From: Streptomyces roseolus
Lineage (GTDB): Bacteria > Actinomycetota > Actinomycetes > Streptomycetales > Streptomycetaceae
Assembly: GCF_014649855.1 (NCBI RefSeq)
Contig: NZ_BMTV01000006.1
Location: 164,798 to 228,797 of the forward strand
Direction: 5' to 3'
DNA: 64,000 nt
Made by a program: the position numbers and the translations under genes. The notes beneath the pieces were generated by a model. The model ran no database searches. It was not told the DNA's origin and saw only the letters and a list, made by a program, of their open reading frames with translations. Numbering within the stretch: the stretch's first letter is position 1; each line of letters starts with the position of its first letter. This document shows, one piece after another, positions 53,750-61,294 of this stretch.

Positions 53750-54106
53750 ATGGCGCGCATCGGTCTCGACGACCACGAGGGGATCTGCGGCGTGGCCGCC
53801 GCGATCTCGGTGATCGACGGCAAGTGGAAGACCACGCTGCTGTGGCTGCTCGAATCGGGGCCGCACCGGCCCGGCGAACTGCGCCGGAAGGTGCCGCGGC
53901 TCAGCGAGAAGGTGCTGACCCAGGCCCTGCGCGAGATGGAGGAGGACGGGATCGTGCACCGCGAGACGCACGATGTCGTGCCGCTCAAGACCGTCTACTC
54001 GCTGACCGAGCAGGGTCTCGCGCTCTCGCGGGTGCTGGCCCCGCTGTCCGACTGGGGCCACGGACACCTCGACTGGCTGGCCGAGGCGCGACGGGCCGCC
54101 TCCTGA
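53750..54106 (+). CDS. HxlR-family winged-helix regulator
   Basis: 118 aa. Single HxlR domain: CGVAAAISVIDGKWKTTLLWLLESGPHRPGELRR, then LSEKVLTQALREMEEDGIVHRETH and VYSLTEQG. The conserved Cys at about residue 13 can sense aldehydes or oxidants in this family. ATG 53750 follows AGAGGGACGAG. It diverges from the imine-reductase-like gene (90 bp between starts), which it probably controls. A nested dyad at 54170 marks the end of its transcript. Confidence 0.93.
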   Translation: MARIGLDDHEGICGVAAAISVIDGKWKTTLLWLLESGPHRPGELRRKVPRLSEKVLTQALREMEEDGIVHRETHDVVPLKTVYSLTEQGLALSRVLAPLSDWGHGHLDWLAEARRAAS

Positions 54107-54169
54107 CTCACTCCCTCCGGATCCGTGAGGCGCCGTCCCTGTGGACGTCCCCACTCTCTCCCGGAGCCC

Positions 54170-54216
54170 GGACGGCGACAAGTACCCACAAAAAAGTGGG
54201 TATCCGGTGGCCGTCC
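54170..54216. terminator. Nested inverted repeat with A6 loop between convergent genes
   Basis: Inner stem TACCCAC (54183-54189), loop AAAAAA, GTGGGTA (54196-54202). Outer arms GGACGGC (54170-54176) and GCCGTCC (54210-54216). It lies between the HxlR stop (54106) and the phenylacetate-CoA ligase stop (54229), so a bidirectional terminator is the simplest reading. The A6 loop is unusual in such G+C-rich DNA. Confidence 0.65.
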
Positions 54217-54228
54217 GGGACGGGTCGT

Positions 54229-55518
54229 TCAGTCCTTCCGCAGGTCCACGATCCGCTTCAGCTTGCCGACCGACCGCTCCAGCGCCTCGGGGTCGACCAC
54301 CTCGACCCCGACCGAGACGCCGATGCCGTCCTTCACCGCCGTCGCGATCGCCCGGGCCGCCTCCGCGCGGGCCTCGGGCGTCGCGTCGGCGCGGGCCTCG
54401 GCGCGCACGGTGAGGGCGTCGAGGCGGCCCTCGCGGGTCAGGCGGAGCTGGAAGTGCGGGGCGACGGCGGGGGTCCGGAGCACGATCTCCTCGATCTGGG
54501 TGGGGAAGAGGTTCACCCCGCGCAGGATGATCATGTCGTCGCTGCGGCCGGTCACCTTCTCCATCCGCCGGAACGCGGGCCGCGCGGTGCCGGGGAGCAG
54601 CCGGGTCAGGTCCCGGGTGCGGTAGCGGACGACCGGCATGGCCTCCTTGGTGAGCGAGGTGAAGACCAGTTCGCCCTCCTCGCCGTCCGGGAGCACCTCG
54701 CCGGTGACCGGGTCCACGATCTCGGGATAGAAGTGGTCCTCCCAGATGTGGAGCCCGTCCTTCGTCTCCACGCACTCCTGCGCCACGCCCGGCCCCATCA
54801 CCTCCGACAGGCCGTAGATGTCGACCGCGTCGATGGCGAACCGCTCCTCGATCTCCGCGCGCATCGCCTCCGTCCACGGCTCCGCCCCGAAGACGCCCAC
54901 CTTCAACGAGGTCGAGCGCGGATCCACGCCCTGGCGCTCGAACTCGTCGAGCAGCGTGAGCATGTAACTGGGCGTCACCATGATGATCTCGGGCTCGAAG
55001 TCCTGGATCAGCCGGACCTGGCGGGCCGTCATGCCGCCGGAGGCCGGGATCACCGTGCAGCCGAGGCGCTCCGCGCCGTAGTGCGCGCCGAGCCCGCCGG
55101 TGAACAGCCCGTAGCCGTACGCCACATGGACCCGGTGACCGGGCCGGGCGCCGGCCGCGCGCAGCGAGCGCGCCACCACCTCGGCCCACACGTCCAGGTC
55201 GCCCTCCGTGTAGCCGACCACCGTCGGCAGGCCGGTGGTGCCGCTGGAGGCGTGGATCCGGCGGATCCGCGACCGGTCGACGGCGAACATCCCGAAGGGG
55301 TAGTGGTCGCGCAGGTCCGCCTTGGTGGTGAAGGGGAAGCGGGCCAGGTCGGCGAGGGAGCGGCAGTCGTCCGGATGCACCCCGGCCGCGTCGAAGGCCC
55401 GGCGGTGGAAGTCCACGTGCGCGTACGCGTGCCGCAGCGTGGCCCGCAGCCGCTCCAGCTGGAGCGCCGCCAGTTCCTCGCGCCCGAGCCGTTCGCCGCC
55501 GTCCGGCAGTTCCTTCAT
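54229..55518 (-). CDS. paaK: Phenylacetate-CoA ligase
   Basis: 429 aa, the normal length. It activates phenylacetate to phenylacetyl-CoA, the first step of the Paa pathway. ANL motifs are ASSGTTGLPTVVGYT (ATP loop, about 95), YGLSEVMGPGVAQEC, RTRDLTRLLPGTARP and GRSDDMIILRGVNLFPTQIE; the C-terminal Lys lies in VGKLKRIVDLR. ATG 55518 matches the family N-terminus, with GGAGGGG 9-15 bp upstream. The rest of the paa cluster is absent, so this stands alone here. A perfect palindrome at 55581 in its promoter resembles a TetR-type operator. Confidence 0.95.
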   Translation of the reverse strand: MKELPDGGERLGREELAALQLERLRATLRHAYAHVDFHRRAFDAAGVHPDDCRSLADLARFPFTTKADLRDHYPFGMFAVDRSRIRRIHASSGTTGLPTVVGYTEGDLDVWAEVVARSLRAAGARPGHRVHVAYGYGLFTGGLGAHYGAERLGCTVIPASGGMTARQVRLIQDFEPEIIMVTPSYMLTLLDEFERQGVDPRSTSLKVGVFGAEPWTEAMRAEIEERFAIDAVDIYGLSEVMGPGVAQECVETKDGLHIWEDHFYPEIVDPVTGEVLPDGEEGELVFTSLTKEAMPVVRYRTRDLTRLLPGTARPAFRRMEKVTGRSDDMIILRGVNLFPTQIEEIVLRTPAVAPHFQLRLTREGRLDALTVRAEARADATPEARAEAARAIATAVKDGIGVSVGVEVVDPEALERSVGKLKRIVDLRKD

Positions 55519-55580
55519 GTGCCGCCACCCCTCCGCGCTCGCCCGGCCGTCCGGCGCGCGCACCCACGCGAAAACGGACG

Positions 55581-55594
55581 ACCGATCATTCGGT
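55581..55594. promoter_or_regulatory. Candidate TetR-type operator upstream of paaK
   Basis: ACCGATCATTCGGT, arms ACCGA and TCGGT around TCAT, 63 bp upstream of the paaK start. The ACCGA...TCGGT half-site style is common for TetR-family repressors of phenylacetate and acyl-CoA catabolism. No matching regulator gene is adjacent. Confidence 0.5.
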
Positions 55595-55911
55595 AGATAC
55601 GTGTGGGGGCCAGTAAAACGTCCCCGGGGAGGGGTTTGGCAAGGGTACGACGCCACTTTTCCGCACGGCCGGGGGCGCCGCCCCGCGCCGCCCGGCGTCG
55701 GCGAGTGGGCGTGCCGCCATCACCCCATGGGGTGGGTTCCCGCGGGCGTACGCATACGGGCCGGGGGCCCCGGGGACCCGTGGGACCAGCCGGGGCCCCG
55801 CGGCCCCGCACCCCGCCGGCCGCGCCAGGCCCGGCGGGCCCGCCCGCGCGCCCGGACGAAAGCGACCGCCATGCCCGTACCGCCCCCGCCCGCCCCCGCC
55901 GGGGTGACGCC
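55595..55911. other. Gene-free divergent region between paaK and the P450
   Basis: 317 bp. The left end carries the paaK promoter side. The rest is C/G-rich without dyads worth naming. A short ORF from ATG 55871 encodes MPVPPPPAPAGVTP and ends with TGA 55913-55915, overlapping the GTG start of the P450 by 3 bp (GTGA); it can be extended in frame back to ATG 55728. Four consecutive proline codons could slow ribosomes. No promoter is evident. Confidence 0.4.
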
Positions 55912-57132
55912 GTGACCACCACCGCCCCCGGCACCGCCGACACCCCCCAGGTGCACTTCTGGGCCGTCCCCGACCTCACCGGGCTCGACTTCGACCCGAT
56001 GCTCGCCAAGCTCCTCCACGAGGACCCGGTCACCCGCGTCCGGCTCCCGCACGGCGAGGGCCACGCCTGGCTCGTCACCCGCTACGACGACGTCAAGTTC
56101 GTCACCGTCGACCCCCGCTTCAGCCGGCAGGCCGTCTGGGGCCGCCAGGTCACCCGCCTCGCCCCCCACTTCATCCCCATGGCCGACGCCGTCGGCTTCG
56201 CCGACCCGCCGGACCACACCCGGATGCGCCGCGTCGTCGCCCGCGCCTTCAGCGCCCGCGCGCTGCGCTCGCTGCGCGACCACGCCCAGACCGTCATGGA
56301 CGGCCTGCTCGACCGGATGGCGGAGCAGGGCCCGCCCGTCGACCTCATGGAGGCGCTCAACCGGCCCTTCCCGCTCGCCATGGTCAGCGAACTCATGGGC
56401 GTCCCCGGCACCGACCACGCCCTCATGGCCCACTGGTCCGACACCATCATCTCGGCCGGCGCGGGACGGGAGGCCAGCGAACGGGCCAAGGACGAGATGG
56501 GCCGCTACTTCACCGACCTCATCGCCGGCGACCACGCCACCGACAGCGACCAGCTCGCGGCCGTCCTCGCCGAGGCCGTCGCCGACGGCACCCTCACCGA
56601 GGAGGAGGCCGTCGGCCTCGCCGTCCTCATCCAGATCGGCGGCGCCCACGCCGTCCGCAACAACAGCGCCAACATGGTCTTCGCGCTCCTCACCCACCCC
56701 GAGCACCTGGCCAGACTCCGCGCCGAGCCCGAGCTGATCCCGCGGGCCGTCGACGAACTGCTGCGGTACATCCCGCACCGCAACGCCGTCGGCCTCTCCC
56801 GGATCGCCATGGAGGACGTCGAGGTCGGCGGGGTCCGCATCCCGGCCGGCGACCCCGTCTACGTCTCGTACCTGACGGCCAACCGCGACCCGGAGGTCTT
56901 CGCCGAGCCCGACCGGCTCGACTTCGACCGCGCCCACAACCCGCACGTCGCCTTCGGCCACGGCCCGCACTACTGCCCCGGCGCCACCCTCGCCCGCATG
57001 GAGTCCGAGATCCTCCTCGGCTCCCTGTGGACCCGCTTCCCCGGCCTGCGGCTCGCCGTCCCCGAGGAGGAGCTCCGCTGGCAGCGCGGCGCGCTCATCC
57101 GGGGCCCCGAGGCCCTGCCCGTGACCTGGTGA
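55912..57132 (+). CDS. Cytochrome P450 with atypical I-helix
   Basis: 406 aa bacterial class I P450. Haem-binding loop FGHGPHYCPGATLARME with the thiolate ligand Cys355, ExxR motif in VDELLRYIPHR, and the C-helix FADPPDHTRMRRVVARAFS. The oxygen-activation segment reads IGGAHAVRNN at 242-251, so the usual acidic-Thr pair (AGxE/DT) is replaced by His246-Ala247. That is rare and points to a substrate-assisted or non-hydroxylating reaction such as coupling. GTG 55912 is chosen for family length and a GGGGTG site upstream. A cupin gene follows after 16 bp, forming an operon. Confidence 0.93.
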   Translation: MTTTAPGTADTPQVHFWAVPDLTGLDFDPMLAKLLHEDPVTRVRLPHGEGHAWLVTRYDDVKFVTVDPRFSRQAVWGRQVTRLAPHFIPMADAVGFADPPDHTRMRRVVARAFSARALRSLRDHAQTVMDGLLDRMAEQGPPVDLMEALNRPFPLAMVSELMGVPGTDHALMAHWSDTIISAGAGREASERAKDEMGRYFTDLIAGDHATDSDQLAAVLAEAVADGTLTEEEAVGLAVLIQIGGAHAVRNNSANMVFALLTHPEHLARLRAEPELIPRAVDELLRYIPHRNAVGLSRIAMEDVEVGGVRIPAGDPVYVSYLTANRDPEVFAEPDRLDFDRAHNPHVAFGHGPHYCPGATLARMESEILLGSLWTRFPGLRLAVPEEELRWQRGALIRGPEALPVTW

Positions 57133-57148
57133 CGGAAGGAGCGCCCCC

Positions 57149-57703
57149 GTGACCGCCACCGCCATCGGAGCCGCCGGCGGCCTCGTCGTCCCGCCCGGAC
57201 ACGGCCGGACCCTCGCCACCGCCGCCCAGCACGTCACCTTCAAGGTGACCGGCGAGCACTCCCGCACGGCCTCCACCTTCGAGGTCGTCGTCCCGCCCGG
57301 CTTCGACGTCGGCGCCCACGCCCACGGCCGCAGCGAGGAGTTGTTCTACCTCCTCGACGGCGAACTCGACGTCCTCGCCTTCGAACCGCTCGTCCGCACC
57401 CGGGACACCTGGCGGGAGTGGGAGTCGGCCTCGGGGGAGCGGGTGGTGCGGGCCACCCCGGGCACCCTGATCCTCGTGCCGCCCGGCTGCCCGCACGCCT
57501 TCGCCAACCCGACGGGCGCCCCGGCCCGCATGCTCTTCCAGGCGTCCCCGCCGCCCGACCACGAGCGCTACTTCGAGGAGCTGATGGAGATCCTCGCGGA
57601 GGCGGGCGAGGGCCGCGAGGTCGACCACGCCGCCATCGCACGGCTCCGCGTCCACTACGACATCGACCAGATCACCCCGCTGCGGCACGAGGGAGGCGAC
57701 TGA
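57149..57703 (+). CDS. Cupin-domain protein linked to the P450
   Basis: 184 aa. Cupin motif 1 is GAHAHGRSEELFYLLDGELDV (read in part; His, His and Glu ligands), motif 2 is PGCPHAFANP with the third His. A metal-binding single cupin that could be an oxygenase or isomerase, or a sensor. GTG 57149 follows AAGGAGCG. The stop-to-start gap from the P450 is 16 bp, so both enzymes probably act in one pathway. Substrate unknown. Confidence 0.9.
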   Translation: MTATAIGAAGGLVVPPGHGRTLATAAQHVTFKVTGEHSRTASTFEVVVPPGFDVGAHAHGRSEELFYLLDGELDVLAFEPLVRTRDTWREWESASGERVVRATPGTLILVPPGCPHAFANPTGAPARMLFQASPPPDHERYFEELMEILAEAGEGREVDHAAIARLRVHYDIDQITPLRHEGGD

Positions 57704-57766
57704 GCGGCCGGCCGGCGGCGACGGGCCGGCACCGGAAAAGGCGTTGCCCGCCACCGGGCCACGCCC

Positions 57767-57772
57767 TTGAAT
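57767..57772 (+). promoter_or_regulatory. -10 element of a leaderless promoter (TTGAAT)
   Basis: TTGAAT lies 7 bp before ATG 57780 of the GNAT gene. An earlier in-frame ATG at 57771 overlaps this hexamer and would not be transcribed if the mRNA starts at 57780. Confidence 0.45.
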
Positions 57773-57779
57773 GGCCGCG

Positions 57780-58556
57780 ATGAACCCCGCACACGACCTC
57801 CTCGCCCTGTACGACGACCAGCTGCGGCGGGCGGCGCGGCCCGACGGCCCCGGCTGCCGGATCGAGCGCGCCGGCCCCGTCGTCCGCCAGACCGGACCGG
57901 CCCACGCCTGGAACGGCGTCCTCTGGTCCGGGCTCGACGACGGGACCGCCGACGCGGCCGTCGCCGCCCAGCTCGCCCACTACCGCGCGGAGGGCGTCCC
58001 CTTCGAGTGGAAGCTGTACGGCCACGACGGGCCCGCCGACCTCGGCGCACGGCTCCTGGCCGCCGGCTTCGAGGCGGAGGAACCGGAGACGCTGCTCGTC
58101 GCGGAGGCGTCCGCGCAGGCCGGCCCGGTCGACCTGCCGGACGGCGTCGAACTCCGCGGCGTCACCGACCCGGAGGGCGTGCGCCAGGTCGTCGAGGTCC
58201 ACGAACGGGCCTTCGGCACCGACAGCTCCGACCTGGGCCGGCGCCTCCTGGACCGGCTCGCCGCCGACCCCGGCACCGTCACCGCCGTCCTCGCCCTCGC
58301 GGACGGGGTCCCGGTGAGCGCGGCCCGCCTGGAGCTCTACCCGGGCACCGACTTCGCCGGCCTGTGGGGCGGCGGCACCGTCGAGGAGTGGCGGGGCCGG
58401 GGCCTCTACCGCGCCCTCGTCGCCCACCGCGCCCGCGTCGCCGCCGCCCACGGCCACCGCTGGCTCCAGGTCGACGCCGCCCCCACCAGCCGCCCCATCT
58501 TCCAGCGCCTCGGCTTCGTGCCGCTCACCACGACCACCCCGTACGTGCACGCCTGA
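57780..58556 (+). CDS. GNAT-family acetyltransferase
   Basis: 258 aa. The C-terminal 150 residues form a GNAT fold, with TVTAVLALADGVPVSAARLELYPG as strands 2-4, EWRGRGLYRALVAHRARVAAAHG as the acetyl-CoA pyrophosphate loop (Q/RxxGxG/A variant RGRGLY) and FQRLGFVPL at the end. The N-terminal 110 residues are a second, degenerate acetyltransferase-like half. It acetylates an unknown amine. ATG 57780 is preferred over 57771 on the leaderless-promoter argument. It lies 76 bp after the cupin gene. Confidence 0.88.
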   Translation: MNPAHDLLALYDDQLRRAARPDGPGCRIERAGPVVRQTGPAHAWNGVLWSGLDDGTADAAVAAQLAHYRAEGVPFEWKLYGHDGPADLGARLLAAGFEAEEPETLLVAEASAQAGPVDLPDGVELRGVTDPEGVRQVVEVHERAFGTDSSDLGRRLLDRLAADPGTVTAVLALADGVPVSAARLELYPGTDFAGLWGGGTVEEWRGRGLYRALVAHRARVAAAHGHRWLQVDAAPTSRPIFQRLGFVPLTTTTPYVHA

Positions 58557-58763
58557 GGCGCTCGCGGGCCGAGGCGCCGTGTCAGGACGCCCTGTGGAGG
58601 GTGGTCACCGCCAGGGCCGCGCGGCCCGGCGCGATCACCGCACGGACCGCGCCGACCGCCGTGTCCGCGTCGGCCGGGACGGCCTTTCCGAGCCGGCCGA
58701 CAGGCCCTCGGGCGCCGCCACCGTGCCCTGGTGGACACGCGCCCCGGGTGGACGCCGGGCGGC
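58557..58763. other. Gene-free stretch, possible minus-strand remnant
   Basis: 207 bp between the GNAT gene and the pentapeptide gene. A minus-strand frame ending TGA at 58582 carries VGAVRAVIAPGRAALAVTTLHRAS, which has protein-like composition but no start or recognisable domain. I see no promoter or dyad. Confidence 0.35.
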
Positions 58764-59582
58764 TCAGCTCGCCGTCCAGTGGGCCGGGCGGTCGAAGCCC
58801 TCCGGGAGGACGGTCTTCGCGTCGCCGCGTGCCGAGTTCAGCTGGGGCTGGGTGAGGAAGAGGGCGCCCGTCAGGACCGCCCCGGACAGGTCCGCGTCCC
58901 GCAGGTCGGCGCCGATCAGGTCCGCCAGGGTGAGGTCCGCGTCCGTCAGGTCGGCGGCGATCAGCAGCGCGCCCCGCAGGTCCATGCCCCGCAGCCGCGC
59001 GCCGCGCAGTCGCTTGCCGATGAGGTCCGCGCCCCGCCGGCCGCGCGGCTTGCCGCCCGCCGTGGTGCGGACGAGCTCGCTGGTCCGCAGCAGCAGCGGA
59101 TTGACCTCGGCCCGCACCGGGCCGACGTCCAGCTTCTCCAGCTCGGCGGCCGGCAGCGCGGTCAGCGCCTCGACCCGGCCGAGCGCCGTGCGCAGCTCGC
59201 CGTGGAGCCGGCGGGCGGCGGGCCGCTCCAGGGCCTCCGTGAGGTAGCGCAGCAGCTCGTGGAGCTGCCGCATCACCGGGAAGACCTCGTACATCTGCCG
59301 GGCGGTCTCCGGTGCCTCGCGCCAGGACACGCCGCCGAAGGTCACCTGGGAGACCCGCTGACCGGCGCCGAAGCAGTCGTACACCGTGCACCCCTGGAAA
59401 CCGCTGGGCCGCAGCCGGGTGTGGATCCCGCACCGGAAGTCGTCCTGGAGGTTGCGGCAGGGGTCGCCGGCGGACTTGTCCACGGCGAAGTCGGCCGACT
59501 TGGCGAACGGCAGGGCCACACAGCACAGACCGAAGCACTGCGCGCAGTCGCCGCGCAGGGCGGATTCCCGGGTGTCGGGCAC
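58764..59582 (-). CDS. Pentapeptide-repeat protein with cysteine-rich N-terminus
   Basis: 272 aa. The N-terminal 75 residues contain nine cysteines (CAQCFGLCC, CRNL, RCGIH, GCTVYDCFG), a pattern suggesting a metal or iron-sulfur site. A helical middle (80-165) follows. The C-terminal half holds about nine pentapeptide units of the A(D/N)LxX type (DLTDADLTLADLIGADLRDA), which build a right-handed quadrilateral beta helix. Pentapeptide proteins of this kind can mimic DNA, but no role is known for this Cys-containing group. GTG start at 59582. The family is recognisable in Streptomyces. Confidence 0.9.
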   Translation of the reverse strand: MPDTRESALRGDCAQCFGLCCVALPFAKSADFAVDKSAGDPCRNLQDDFRCGIHTRLRPSGFQGCTVYDCFGAGQRVSQVTFGGVSWREAPETARQMYEVFPVMRQLHELLRYLTEALERPAARRLHGELRTALGRVEALTALPAAELEKLDVGPVRAEVNPLLLRTSELVRTTAGGKPRGRRGADLIGKRLRGARLRGMDLRGALLIAADLTDADLTLADLIGADLRDADLSGAVLTGALFLTQPQLNSARGDAKTVLPEGFDRPAHWTAS

Positions 59583-59675
59583 GGTGGAACGGTTCCTTAG
59601 CAGCGAGGAGACGGTCCTCCACCGTATCGCGCGGCGCCCGGACCCTCCCGTGGCCGCCCTCCCGGCACCGCCCCG

Positions 59676-60170
59676 TCAGCCGGCCGCGTCCGCCTCCGCC
59701 GCGACCGCCTTCGCCCAGCGGTAGTCCGCCTTGCCGCTCGGCGAGCGCTGGACGCGGTCGGTGAGGACGAGCCGGCGGGGCACCCTGTAGCCCGCGAGGT
59801 GGCGGCGGCAGTGGTCCTGGACGGCCGCCAGGTCCAGCGGGTCCGTGCCCCCCGCTGCTGGACGACGGCGGCCACGTGGCTGCTCCAGGTCGCGTCCGGG
59901 ACGCCGGCGACCAGCGCGTCGTACACGTCGGGGTGCGACTTGAGGGCCTGCTCGACCTCCTCCGGGCAGACCTTCTCGCCGCCGGTGTCGATGCACTGGG
60001 AGCCACGGCCGAGGACGGTCACCACGCCGTCCGCGTCGACCGTGGCCATGCCCCCGAGGAGGACCCAGCGCACCCCGTCGCGCTCGAAGAAGGTCTCCGC
60101 CGTCTTCGCGGGACCGTCGTGGTAGCCGAGCGGCACGTGACCCCGCTGGGCGAGGCCGCCGTCCGGGCCC
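59676..60170 (-). pseudogene. C-terminal remnant of an acyl-CoA synthetase (fadD type)
   Basis: On the minus strand the sequence reads RGHVPLGYHDGPAKTAETFF, GGMATVDADGVVTVLGRGS and GGEKVCPEEVEQALKSHPD, then after a one-base shift in a G6 run near 59851 DHCRRHLAGYRVPRRLVLTD and SPSGKADYRWAK, ending TGA at 59676-59678. This is the last third of a FadD enzyme, with the catalytic Lys in SGKADY. About 350 N-terminal residues are missing. It meets the thiolase remnant head to head near 60135-60170. Confidence 0.85.
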
Positions 60171-61228
60171 TCGCCGACGCCGAGCTGACCTGGGCGGACG
60201 TCGACGCCGTCGGCATCGGGAAGGCGCCCGACTTCTTCGAGGGCGTCATGATGCCGGAGCTGTACCTCGCCGACGCCCTCGGCGCCGTCGGCAAGCCGAT
60301 GCTCCGGGTCCACACCGCCGACTCCGTCGGCGGCTCCACGGCCCTCGTCGCCGCCGACCTGGTCGCCGCCCGCGTCCACCGGACCGTCCTCACCCTCGCC
60401 TTCGCGAAGCAGTCCGAGTCCAACGCCCTGTGGGGCCTCTCCCCGCCCGTGCCCTTCCGGCAGCCCCTCCTCGCCGGCGCGGGCGTCTTCTTCGCCCCGC
60501 ACGTCCGCGCCTACATGCGGCGCACCGGCGCCCCCGACGCGATCGGCTCCCTCGTCGCGTACAAGGACCGGCGCAACGCGCTGAAGAACCCGTACGCCCA
60601 CCTCCACGAGCACGACCTCACCCTGGAGAAGGTGCAGGCCTCGCCGATGCTGTGGGACCCGATCCGGTACTCGGAGACCTGCCCGTCCTCCGACGGCGCC
60701 TGCGCCATGGTCCTCAGCGACCGGGCGGGCGCGGAGCGGGCGCCGCGGCCCGCCGCGTGGGTGCACGGCGGGGCCATGCGCAGCGAGCCGACCCTCTTCG
60801 CGGGCAAGGACTTCGTCTCGCCGCGGGCGGGCCGCGACTGCGCCGCCGACGTCTACCGGCAGGCGGGGATCACCGATCCGCGCCGGCAGATCGACGCCGT
60901 CGAGATGTACGTGCCGTTCTCCTGGTACGAGCCGATGTGGCTGGAGAACCTCGGCTTCGCCGCCGAGGGCGAGGGCTGGAAGCTCACCGAGTCCGGCGTC
61001 ACCGAACTCGACGGCGACCTGCCCGTGAACCCCTCCGGAGGTGTCCTCTCCGCCAACCCGATCGGCGCCTCCGGCATGATCCGCTTCGCCGAGGCCGCCC
61101 TCCAGGTACGGGGGGAGGCCGGCGAGCACCAGGTGGACGGCGCCCGCCGGGCCCTCGGCCACGCCTACGGCGGTGGCGCCCGGTTCTTCGCCATGTGGCT
61201 GGTGGGCGCCGAACCGCCCGCCGGCTGA
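60137..61228 (+). pseudogene. Thiolase / lipid-transfer-protein-like, N-terminally truncated
   Basis: 363 codons are open from GTG 60137. The sequence ADAELTWADVDAVGIGKAPDFFEG, HTADSVGGSTALVAADLV, SETCPSSDGACAMVLSD and NPSGGVLSANPIGASGMIRFAEA matches thiolase-domain proteins of the steroid/lipid catabolic type (about 390 aa). The first 25-30 residues, including the initial beta strand, are absent, and the upstream DNA is the antisense fadD remnant. In this subfamily the thiolase cysteine is often replaced, and here the TADSVGG position carries no Cys. It may be a dead gene or may still start at GTG 60137 without a Shine-Dalgarno. Confidence 0.8.
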
Positions 61229-61233
61229 GGCCG

Positions 61234-61258
61234 GCCCGGACGCCGAGGCGGTCCGGGC
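61234..61258. terminator. Hairpin between convergent genes
   Basis: GCCCGGAC (61234-61241) pairs with GTCCGGGC (61251-61258), loop 9 nt. It lies between the thiolase remnant and the convergent GH89 gene. Confidence 0.5.
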
Positions 61259-61294
61259 GGTCCGCGCGCCCGGCCGCACGGGCCGTCCGGTCGG

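Noticed and set aside
55595..55911. Biarylitide-type minigene (pentapeptide such as MRYYH) upstream of the P450
   Set aside because: I scanned the region before the P450 start and found no short ORF with clustered Tyr/Trp/His; the only mini-ORF is proline-rich.
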